From Bacillota bacterium (lineage in GTDB: Bacteria > Bacillota > Clostridia > Christensenellales > CAG-138), in contig JAEYHP010000157.1 of assembly GCA_023409435.1 (NCBI GenBank), positions 1-6,941 on the forward strand: a DNA stretch of 6,941 nucleotides, read 5' to 3'. Numbering within the stretch: the stretch's first letter is position 1; each line of letters starts with the position of its first letter. The notes below the pieces were generated by a model that was given only the letters and a program-made list of their open reading frames with translations, was not told the DNA's origin and ran no database searches. The translations under genes and the position numbers were made by a program. Below, piece by piece: positions 1 through 4,895 of this stretch.

Positions 1-13
1 AATAGGAGGAGCT

Positions 14-1081
14 ATGGCAAAGAAGCTGATGAAAGGCTGCGAGGCGATCGCGGAGGCCGCCATACAGGCGGGCTGCAAATTCTTTTTCGGGTACCCGATC
101 ACGCCGCAGAACGATATACCGGAATATATGTCCATGCGCCTGCCCCAGGTGGACGGATGTTTTTTACAGGCGGAAAGCGAAGTGGCCGCCATCAACATGG
201 TGTACGGGGCGTCGGGCGCCGGCGCGCGGGTGATGACGTCGTCCTCCAGCCCGGGCATCAGCCTGAAGATGGAGGGCATTTCCTATATTGCGGGCGCGGA
301 GCTTCCGTGCGTGATTGTCAACATGATGCGCGGCGGCCCGGGCTTAGGTTCCATACAGGCCTCCCAGGGAGATTATTTCCAGGCCACAAAGGGGGGCGGC
401 CACGGGGACTACCGCCTGATCGTATACGCCCCCGCGTCTGTGCAGGAGGCGATCGACGTTACGCAGCAGGCGTTCGACGCGGCGGACAAATACCGTATGC
501 CCGTCATGGTGCTGGCCGACGGCATCATCGGCCAGATGATGGAGCCGGTGGAGATCCACACGGTTGCGCCCGCGCAGTACGACAAAAGCTGGGCCACGAC
601 CGGTTACCGCCAAAAAGAAGGCGGCAGGCCGCGTGCAATCGTTAACTCCCTTTACATCGAGGTGGAGGAGCTTGAGGAAATGAACATGCGCCTGCAGGCG
701 CGCTATAAGCAAGTGGAACAGAGTGAAGCGCAGGTGGAGCTTTACAATACGGAGGACGCCAAGTATATCCTCTGTGCGTACGGCACGGTGGCGCGCATCT
801 GCAAATCCGCCATAACGCTGCTTGCGAAAAAAGGCGTCAAGGTCGGTTTGGTGCGGCCCGTCACGCTCTGGCCGTTCCCGTCCGGAGCCGTTCACGACGC
901 CATCGCCCAGACCTCCGTAAAGCAGGCGTTCTGCGTGGAAATGAGCGCGGGGCAGTTGGTTGAGGACATCCGCCTGGCCGTGAACGGCGAAAAGAAAGTG
1001 GAAATGCTTGCGTACCTTGGCAGCCGGGTTCCCACCGCGGAGGATATCGCAAACAAAGTACTGCAAATGGAGGGGGTATAA
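14..1081 (+). CDS. vorB: 2-oxoacid:ferredoxin oxidoreductase alpha subunit (VorB family)
   Basis: This 355-residue protein is the alpha subunit of a cytoplasmic 2-oxoacid:ferredoxin oxidoreductase, which converts a 2-oxoacid plus CoA to acyl-CoA, CO2 and reduced ferredoxin. The N-terminal pyrimidine-binding domain (about residues 8-245) carries YPITP at 27-31, the acidic QAESE at 52-56 and a TSSSSPG loop at 75-81. It also has the RGGPGLGS and SQGDY segments typical of this family. A PFOR domain II-like region follows, with YGTVARI and RPVTLWPFP. The start has an AGGAGGAG ribosome site at 4-11. A possible TAG at 3-5 could end an upstream gene; in Clostridia that is usually a small 4Fe-4S delta subunit, but this is inferred. 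Homologues are commonly named VorB (3-methyl-2-oxobutanoate), yet 2-oxoglutarate or another oxoacid cannot be excluded from sequence alone. Confidence 0.94.
   Translation: MAKKLMKGCEAIAEAAIQAGCKFFFGYPITPQNDIPEYMSMRLPQVDGCFLQAESEVAAINMVYGASGAGARVMTSSSSPGISLKMEGISYIAGAELPCVIVNMMRGGPGLGSIQASQGDYFQATKGGGHGDYRLIVYAPASVQEAIDVTQQAFDAADKYRMPVMVLADGIIGQMMEPVEIHTVAPAQYDKSWATTGYRQKEGGRPRAIVNSLYIEVEELEEMNMRLQARYKQVEQSEAQVELYNTEDAKYILCAYGTVARICKSAITLLAKKGVKVGLVRPVTLWPFPSGAVHDAIAQTSVKQAFCVEMSAGQLVEDIRLAVNGEKKVEMLAYLGSRVPTAEDIANKVLQMEGV
1069..1076 (+). promoter_or_regulatory. Ribosome binding site fixing the GTG start of the beta subunit
   Basis: GGAGGGGG lies six bases before the GTG at 1083, inside the last codons of the alpha gene. 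An in-frame ATG at 1008 would overlap alpha by more than 70 bases and has no such site. The beta family also normally begins shortly before its CPGCG motif, which supports the GTG. The one-base gap after the alpha stop suggests translational coupling. Confidence 0.8.
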
Positions 1082-1082
1082 A

Positions 1083-1820
1083 GTGGCTGTCGTATTTCAG
1101 AAGACTCCCGTTTTAACGGATACGGAAATGCACTATTGCCCGGGTTGCGGCCACGGCATTGTGCACCGGCTGATTGCGGAGGCGATTGAAGAGCTGCAAT
1201 TGCAGGAGAAGGCCGTGGGCGTGGCACCTGTGGGCTGCTCGGTGTTCGCCTACAAATACTTCAACATCGATATGCAGGAGGCGGCCCACGGCCGCGCGCC
1301 CGCCGTGGCAACCGGTATCAAGCGCGTGCTTGGGCCGGATAGCTGCGTGTTCACCTATCAGGGAGACGGGGACCTTGCTTCCATCGGCGCGGGGGAGATC
1401 GTGCACGCAGCACACCGCGGGGAGAAAATCACCACCATATTCATCAACAACGCCATATACGGCATGACGGGCGGGCAAATGGCCCCCACGACGCTGTTGG
1501 GCCAGCGCACCACGACCTCGCCCTACGGGCGGGATCAGGGGCACAGCGGGAGCCCGCTGCGCGTATCCGAAATGCTTGCGACAATAGACGGCGCAGCGTA
1601 TATCGAACGCGTGGCGCTCAATTCCACCGCCAATATCCTGCGGGCGAAAAAGGCCATACGCAAGGCCTTTGAAACGCAGATGGCGGGCAAGGGCTTCTCC
1701 ATGGTGGAGGTGTTGTCCACCTGCCCCACCAACTGGGGGAAATCTCCCGCGGAATCCATGGACTGGCTGGAAAGCGCTATGATCCCGTATTTCCCGCTTG
1801 GGGTTATGAAGGAGGTATAG
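1083..1820 (+). CDS. 2-oxoacid:ferredoxin oxidoreductase beta subunit (thiamine pyrophosphate-binding)
   Basis: Read from GTG at 1083, this is a 245-residue TPP-binding beta subunit that works with the alpha subunit before it. CPGCGHG is at residues 19-25. The diphosphate/magnesium motif runs from GDGD at 94-97 to NN at 122-123 and is followed by GMTGGQ at 127-132. Cys19, Cys22, Cys52 and Cys214 sit where archaeal and clostridial beta subunits of this family ligate the proximal 4Fe-4S cluster, so the electron path to ferredoxin looks intact. Length is normal for the short, separate-subunit type rather than the fused pyruvate:ferredoxin oxidoreductase. It is separated by one base from both neighbours, as expected for one transcript with coupled translation. 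Substrate cannot be assigned from this subunit. Confidence 0.94.
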   Translation: MAVVFQKTPVLTDTEMHYCPGCGHGIVHRLIAEAIEELQLQEKAVGVAPVGCSVFAYKYFNIDMQEAAHGRAPAVATGIKRVLGPDSCVFTYQGDGDLASIGAGEIVHAAHRGEKITTIFINNAIYGMTGGQMAPTTLLGQRTTTSPYGRDQGHSGSPLRVSEMLATIDGAAYIERVALNSTANILRAKKAIRKAFETQMAGKGFSMVEVLSTCPTNWGKSPAESMDWLESAMIPYFPLGVMKEV

Positions 1821-1821
1821 C

Positions 1822-2358
1822 ATGCTGGAGCAAAACCTTTTCGCAGGGTTCGGCGGGCAGGGCGTGCTGCTGATGGGGCAGTTGCTTGCCTATGCAGGTA
1901 TGCTCGAGGGCAAGGAAGTCACCTGGCTGCCCTCTTACGGCCCGGAAATGCGCGGGGGCACCGCCAACTGCAGCGTCATCATATCGGACGAAGCCATAGG
2001 CTCGCCGGTGGTGAGCAGGGCGACGTCCGTGATTGCGCTCAACCGGCCTTCCCTGGATAAATTCGAAGGCAATGTGCAGCCGGGCGGCAAGCTGTTCATC
2101 AACAGTTCCATCATCGACAGGCCCGCGCTGCGGGAGGACGTGGAGGCATACTATGTGCCCTGCAACGAAATTGCGGAGCGCCTGGGCAACGCCCGCGTCG
2201 CCAACATGGTGATGCTGGGCGCGTATATCGAAAAGACGGGCAGCGTGGATATCGAAAATGTGCTGCTTGCGCTCAAGGCAAAGCTGGGCGAGAAAAAGGC
2301 GGATCTGCTATCCCTCAACAGGGAAGCGCTCAAGGAAGGCGCGGAGGCCGTGAAATAA
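1822..2358 (+). CDS. 2-oxoacid:ferredoxin oxidoreductase gamma subunit
   Basis: This 178-residue protein is the gamma (catalytic POR/KOR type) subunit that completes the alpha-beta-gamma enzyme. GFGGQG at residues 9-14 opens the fold, and PSYGPEMRGGTANC at 37-50 is the strongly conserved family segment. The length matches free-standing gamma subunits of VOR/KGOR enzymes. The ATG at 1822 follows AAGGAGGT at 1809-1816 with good spacing, and the beta stop ends one base earlier. The C-terminal 40 residues are Lys/Glu-rich and helical in character. It is the last gene of the visible operon; the next gene is convergent, and hairpins follow the stop codon. Confidence 0.93.
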   Translation: MLEQNLFAGFGGQGVLLMGQLLAYAGMLEGKEVTWLPSYGPEMRGGTANCSVIISDEAIGSPVVSRATSVIALNRPSLDKFEGNVQPGGKLFINSSIIDRPALREDVEAYYVPCNEIAERLGNARVANMVMLGAYIEKTGSVDIENVLLALKAKLGEKKADLLSLNREALKEGAEAVK

Positions 2359-2376
2359 AGAATTGGGTTCTTAGGG

Positions 2377-2393
2377 GCTTTTCGAAGGAAAGC
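2377..2393 (+). other. Small hairpin after the oxidoreductase operon
   Basis: GCTTTT (2377-2382) can pair with GAAAGC (2388-2393) around the loop CGAAG, giving five Watson-Crick pairs and one G-T pair. It starts 18 bases after the gamma stop codon and directly abuts the larger hairpin that follows. No T-run follows, so alone it is unlikely to be a terminator. Confidence 0.4.
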
Positions 2394-2443
2394 GGGCTCG
2401 GTGTAGAGCAGAAACCGATCCTGTGAATCGGTTTCAGAGCCCG
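2393..2443 (+). other. Two-tier hairpin in the 3' region of the oxidoreductase operon
   Basis: The outer arms CGGGCTC (2393-2399) and GAGCCCG (2437-2443) enclose an inner 9-bp perfect stem, GAAACCGAT (2411-2419) with ATCGGTTTC (2427-2435), around a 7-base loop. The left side has an 11-base bulge. That bulge lets GCTC (2396-2399) pair alternatively with GAGC (2406-2409), so two folds exclude each other at the base. The sequence after it is T-rich (TTCTTCTATTT) but is not a clean run. It may be an imperfect terminator, a 3'-end stabiliser or a structured RNA; function is unknown. Confidence 0.6.
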
Positions 2444-2475
2444 GGGTTCTTCTATTTACGGCCCTAAGCGGGTGT

Positions 2476-2494
2476 TTGCGGGCAGAGCCCGCAA
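2476..2494 (+). other. GC-rich 8-bp hairpin
   Basis: TTGCGGGC (2476-2483) pairs perfectly with GCCCGCAA (2487-2494) around a three-base AGA loop. It is symmetrical, so it can form in RNA from either strand. It lies seven bases before the strong terminator stem. No T-run follows directly on the + strand, and its role is unknown. Confidence 0.5.
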
Positions 2495-2501
2495 CGTATC
2501 A

Positions 2502-2531
2502 AAAAGCGGCAGGGGAGACCCTGCCGCTTTT
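2502..2531. terminator. Bidirectional intrinsic terminator between convergent transcripts
   Basis: A perfect 13-bp stem, AAAAGCGGCAGGG (2502-2514) with CCCTGCCGCTTTT (2519-2531), encloses a GAGA tetraloop. Read on the + strand it ends in four T's after the GC-rich stem. On the - strand it ends in five T's. It lies 19 bases beyond the helicase stop and about 140 bases beyond the gamma subunit stop. It therefore most likely ends the helicase transcript efficiently and also serves as the final stop for the oxidoreductase operon. Confidence 0.92.
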
Positions 2532-2550
2532 ATCGTGCAAAACTTCTGTA

Positions 2551-3840
2551 TTACCGGAACGAGGAAGCGCGCCGATTTTTGCCGCGCTGGCCGAAATGCC
2601 GTGTCTGAGACGAGGAGCGGGCCGTGCTTGGGGCAGAAGGAGCGCCGTAGCCCGGCTGCTGCCCGTAGGGCCGCGTCTTGCGCACAAAGTCCGCATCCGC
2701 AATATCGTCCTCAATCGCGGGGCCGGTGGGGATGATGACGGCCTTGAGGCTGCGCATCATCTGCCGTAACTGCTCCCGTTCGCGCGGGAATATCAGCGTG
2801 TAGGAAACACCCTGCTGTTCCGCCCTGCCGGTACGGCCGATGCGGTGGACGTACGAATCGCTGTCCATCGGGATATCGTAGTTGATCACCGCGTCGATGT
2901 GGGATACGTCGATACCGCGGGAGGCAACGTCGGTTGCCACAAGGATGCGCAGCTCGCCGTTGCGGTATTTTGCCATGACCTTATCGCGCTGATTCTGGCG
3001 CATATCCCCATGCAGGGCATCGGCGAGGAAATTATTTTTCTGCAGGCTTGTCGCCAGCCTGTCCGCCATGCGCTTGGTGTTGACAAATATCAGGGAAAGG
3101 CTAAAATCCTCTTCCTTTAACAATTTCACAAGCGCTCCTTCCTTAGCGCCCGTGCGGACTTCGGTATAATACTGCTTGACGGAGTCCACCGTAAGCGAGT
3201 TTTGTGCGATTGTGAGCTGCTCCGCGTCCTTCTGGAAGTTCCGTGCGATCTCCAGCACGCCCTTGGACATAGTGGCGGAAAACAGCGCCGTCTGGCGCTC
3301 CTTGGGCACGCTCTCCAATATGCGGGTCAGGTCGGGGCGGAAGCCCATATCGAGCATCCGGTCCGCTTCATCCAGTATCACGGTGCGCACGTCGCTGAGC
3401 CGTACGGTCTTCCGGGCGATGTGGTCCAGCAACCGGCCCGGCGTTGCAACGACGATCTGCGGCCTGCGGCGCAATGCAGCAAACTGCTTTTCAATGCGTT
3501 CGCCGCCGAATATGGCAACAACCTTAAGGCCCGGTTTGCTGTGCGTAAGGTCCTTTAGCACTGATGCGATCTGCACGGCAAGTTCGCGGGTGGGGCAGAG
3601 CACGATTGTCTGCACGGTGGAAGCGGAAGCGTCCATACGCTCCACAACGGGAATGCCGAATGCGCAGGTCTTGCCTGTGCCGGTGGGAGCCTGTACGGTG
3701 ATGTCCCCGCCCTTTAACAGCGGGGTAATGGAAATCTGCTGCACGGGTGTAGCCAAAGTGAAACCCATGCGTCCGAGCGTTTCCAGCATGGGAGCGGAAA
3801 CGCCCAATTGTTTAAATGTAACGTCTTGTGTCATGCGCAT
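2551..3840 (-). CDS. DEAD-box ATP-dependent RNA helicase
   Basis: This is a 429-residue RNA helicase of superfamily 2, read from the ATG at 3840. All core motifs are visible: Q-motif (F9, TPVQQ 31-35), Walker A APTGTGKT 51-58, PTREL 83-87, TPGR 133-136, DEAD 157-160, SAT 188-190, the ATDVASRGID block 302-311 and HRIGRTGR 332-339. After the core, residues from about 385 form a basic, Gly/Ser/Gln/Arg-rich tail typical of the RhlE/CsdA-like bacterial group, which is likely to bind RNA. Expected roles are ribosome assembly, mRNA turnover and cold adaptation; the exact paralogue cannot be named. The start is uncertain. Homologues begin near MTQDVTF, fitting ATG 3840 or 3834, but neither has a clear ribosome site. 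In-frame ATGs at 3891 and 3939 would add 17 or 33 residues. Confidence 0.93.
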   Translation of the reverse strand: MRMTQDVTFKQLGVSAPMLETLGRMGFTLATPVQQISITPLLKGGDITVQAPTGTGKTCAFGIPVVERMDASASTVQTIVLCPTRELAVQIASVLKDLTHSKPGLKVVAIFGGERIEKQFAALRRRPQIVVATPGRLLDHIARKTVRLSDVRTVILDEADRMLDMGFRPDLTRILESVPKERQTALFSATMSKGVLEIARNFQKDAEQLTIAQNSLTVDSVKQYYTEVRTGAKEGALVKLLKEEDFSLSLIFVNTKRMADRLATSLQKNNFLADALHGDMRQNQRDKVMAKYRNGELRILVATDVASRGIDVSHIDAVINYDIPMDSDSYVHRIGRTGRAEQQGVSYTLIFPREREQLRQMMRSLKAVIIPTGPAIEDDIADADFVRKTRPYGQQPGYGAPSAPSTARSSSQTRHFGQRGKNRRASSFR

Positions 3841-3957
3841 TGTTCTATCTGTTGCCTGTGCCCGCAAAAGCTGCCGAAATTGGTTCGTCATCCTGTCGGC
3901 GCTTGCGAGCAAGCAAATCTTGCGCGCACACCGGCACATAAAAGCGTAGGATAGATG

Positions 3958-3964
3958 CCTCCTT
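3958..3964 (-). promoter_or_regulatory. Isolated Shine-Dalgarno-like AAGGAGG in the helicase leader
   Basis: On the - strand AAGGAGG is a near-perfect ribosome site, but the nearest in-frame ATG (3939) is 18 bases further on, beyond normal spacing. No ATG, GTG or TTG occurs at 5-10 bases in any frame. It may support the longer start inefficiently, act as a ribosome standby site, or be fortuitous. Confidence 0.35.
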
Positions 3965-3993
3965 AAAAAATAAAAATTTTATCGAATCTTCAT

Positions 3994-4046
3994 AAAAAAA
4001 CACATGCCGTTGTAAATCATAGAACCATGACTTACAAGAACATGTG
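3994..4046 (-). terminator. Leader hairpin with T-run upstream of the helicase (putative attenuator)
   Basis: Three stacked stems share one axis. CACATG/CATGTG (4001-4006 with 4041-4046) is 6 bp, TTGTAA/TTACAA (4010-4015 with 4032-4037) is 6 bp, and TCAT/ATGA (4017-4020 with 4027-4030) is 4 bp. They are separated by a CCG/GAA internal loop and one mismatch. On the - strand the structure is followed at once by seven T's (3994-4000), giving the form of an intrinsic terminator, although the stem is AT-rich. It begins about 18 bases after the predicted transcription start and precedes the helicase gene on the same strand. Conditional termination in the leader is therefore the natural reading. It could instead be a backup terminator for the upstream operon. 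Confidence 0.65.
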
Positions 4047-4070
4047 AGGCAATGTTGATTCACTTATGCC

Positions 4071-4099
4071 ATCTTACCATATACATAGGGATCTGTCAA
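4071..4099 (-). promoter_or_regulatory. Sigma-A type promoter for the helicase
   Basis: On the - strand there is a perfect -35 box TTGACA (4099 to 4094), a 17-base spacer and a -10 box TAAGAT (4076 to 4071). TGG sits directly before the -10, an extended -10 element. The predicted start point is about 4063-4065. The promoter lies between the terminator of the upstream operon and the leader hairpin, so it would drive the helicase independently. Confidence 0.75.
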
Positions 4100-4138
4100 G
4101 CAGAGTTGGGGAAAAGAATCCATAAATATACAACGAAA

Positions 4139-4168
4139 GGCAAGGGCTATGTGTTCATAGCCCTTGCC
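4139..4168 (-). terminator. Intrinsic terminator of the PRC-barrel/VanW operon
   Basis: A perfect 13-bp stem, GGCAAGGGCTATG (4139-4151) with CATAGCCCTTGCC (4156-4168), has a four-base loop. On the - strand it is followed by the moderately T-rich TTTCGTTGT. It lies 32 bases after the stop of the PRC-barrel gene and just upstream of the helicase promoter. The + strand side has no T-run, so it acts in the - direction. Confidence 0.85.
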
Positions 4169-4200
4169 GAAAGAAATCAGGAGTTGGTAGCCCTCCGAAT

Positions 4201-4851
4201 TTATACGTTGAGCGTAAGAGTGAGCAGCGCGTCGTGGGCGGCGGCCTGCTTCAGAATCTCCTGCGTCAGCTCGGTGCCGGCGGAAACGGTGAATTTACCG
4301 TCTTCGCTTGTTACGGCGGTCTTTACGGCCTTACCGAGCAGGAAGCGGATGGAGTCCTCTTCAATCTCGCTGTACGCGCTTTCTTCGGGCGCAAACTCGG
4401 CGTCGCCCAGGTTCAAAAACGCCGTGTTCCCGGCAAGCGCCGCGATTTTGTCCGAAAGGAACTCGTTGCCGTTAGAAAGGAGCAGCTTTTCAATCGCGCC
4501 CGACTTCGGGTTGAAGCTGAAATCGCTGACCTCGCCGATGATATCGCCCACGCTCGAAAGCGCGGTAGCGCCAAGCAGGTAGAAGCCTTTTTCTGTGACT
4601 TCCAGGAGCTCCTTGGATTCATAGATCTTCTTGACGTTCTCGATTGTGGCGGTGATGGCATAATCCGCGCCCATGCCCAATACGTCCTTGAAGTTGATCC
4701 CATAGAAGCCATAGCCGCGGCTATCCTTCAAAATCAGGTAGTCAACGCTTTTCTCTGCTGCGTTGATCACGATATCCTGAATGATGCCCTTGTCGCGGCC
4801 TTCTTTTATGCCCATGACCTTCAGCCCAAGAACTTCGGTTGACTTTTTCAT
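4201..4851 (-). CDS. PRC-barrel domain protein, two barrel-like segments
   Basis: This 216-residue soluble protein has two PRC-barrel-like segments. The first (about residues 4-70) has the pattern VLGLKVMGI, then GIIQDIVIN, then VDYLILKD. The second (about 90-165) has LLGATALSSVGDIIGEVSDF followed by IEKLLLSNG. PRC barrels are small beta folds found in photosynthetic reaction centre H subunit, RimM and many Firmicute proteins of unknown role such as the YlmC/YmxH group. The C-terminal part (about 170-216) has a KFTVSAGTELTQEIL stretch that resembles tails of other clostridial PRC proteins; this is by eye only. There is no signal peptide or membrane segment. AGGAGGT (4858-4864) fixes the start. 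It lies 44 bases after the VanW gene with no terminator between, so co-transcription is likely. Its biochemical role is unknown. Confidence 0.82.
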   Translation of the reverse strand: MKKSTEVLGLKVMGIKEGRDKGIIQDIVINAAEKSVDYLILKDSRGYGFYGINFKDVLGMGADYAITATIENVKKIYESKELLEVTEKGFYLLGATALSSVGDIIGEVSDFSFNPKSGAIEKLLLSNGNEFLSDKIAALAGNTAFLNLGDAEFAPEESAYSEIEEDSIRFLLGKAVKTAVTSEDGKFTVSAGTELTQEILKQAAAHDALLTLTLNV

Positions 4852-4857
4852 TGTGCT

Positions 4858-4864
4858 ACCTCCT
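4858..4864 (-). promoter_or_regulatory. Strong ribosome binding site of the PRC-barrel gene
   Basis: AGGAGGT on the - strand, seven bases before the ATG at 4851, is almost fully complementary to the 16S rRNA 3' end and fixes the start. A strong site after a 44-base gap suggests independent initiation within a shared transcript. Confidence 0.75.
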
Positions 4865-4895
4865 GATTATTCGCATGCTATTAAGCATTGCTAAG

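Larger units (their letters stand above)
3841..4200. other. 360-base non-coding region holding the helicase leader and the upstream operon's terminator
   Basis: Read on the - strand, the order is the terminator of the PRC-barrel gene (4139-4168), the helicase promoter (4071-4099), a hairpin with seven T's (3994-4046) and an AT-rich stretch. Next come an isolated AAGGAGG (3958-3964) and a 117-base segment up to the helicase ATG at 3840. The segment 3841-3939 is open in the helicase frame and could be an N-terminal extension. The A+T content of 3961-4140 is clearly higher than that of the surrounding genes, as expected for regulatory DNA. I see no convincing separate gene here. Confidence 0.6.

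Noticed and set aside
344..1066. Long open frame on the - strand opposite the alpha subunit gene
   Set aside because: It mirrors a well-supported gene in GC-rich DNA, has His/Arg-rich composition typical of shadow frames, and shows no recognisable motif.
1113..1823. Long open frame on the - strand opposite the beta subunit gene
   Set aside because: It is a shadow of the TPP-binding subunit with no domain pattern; the sense strand carries all the family motifs.
2387..2451. A tRNA-like pattern: a D-arm-like GCTC...GTAGAGCA followed by a stem with a 7-base loop and a GGTTC
   Set aside because: The anticodon-like stem is 9 bp rather than 5, the loop lacks U33, no T-arm forms after GGTTC, and the 3' partner for a 7-bp acceptor stem is absent. 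It is at best tRNA-like by chance.
3901..3914. Near-palindrome GCTTGCGAGCAAGC in the helicase leader
   Set aside because: Short and in possible coding sequence; a 5-bp hairpin of this kind is expected by chance.
3176..3949. 257-residue open frame on the + strand opposite the helicase
   Set aside because: It lies opposite conserved helicase motifs and is Ser/Arg/Cys-rich without domain features; it is explained by codon bias of the real gene.
3988..4016. A second possible - strand promoter, TTTACA with TATGAA
   Set aside because: The spacing is 16 and the boxes are weak; the sequence coincides with the hairpin arm and T-run, which explain it better. The 4071-4099 promoter is much stronger.
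3845..4063. 72-residue frame on the - strand starting with GTG near the predicted helicase transcript start
   Set aside because: It would be leaderless, runs through the hairpin and T-run, and overlaps the helicase 5' region in another frame. Its Phe/Cys-rich composition reflects AT-rich regulatory DNA.
4234..4842. 202-residue open frame on the + strand opposite the PRC-barrel gene
   Set aside because: The - strand frame has a strong ribosome site, PRC-barrel patterns and a terminator; the + strand frame has none of these.
4875..4888. Small inverted repeat ATGCT/AGCAT between the VanW and PRC-barrel genes
   Set aside because: There are only five pairs with a four-base loop and no T-run, too weak to call a terminator or operator.
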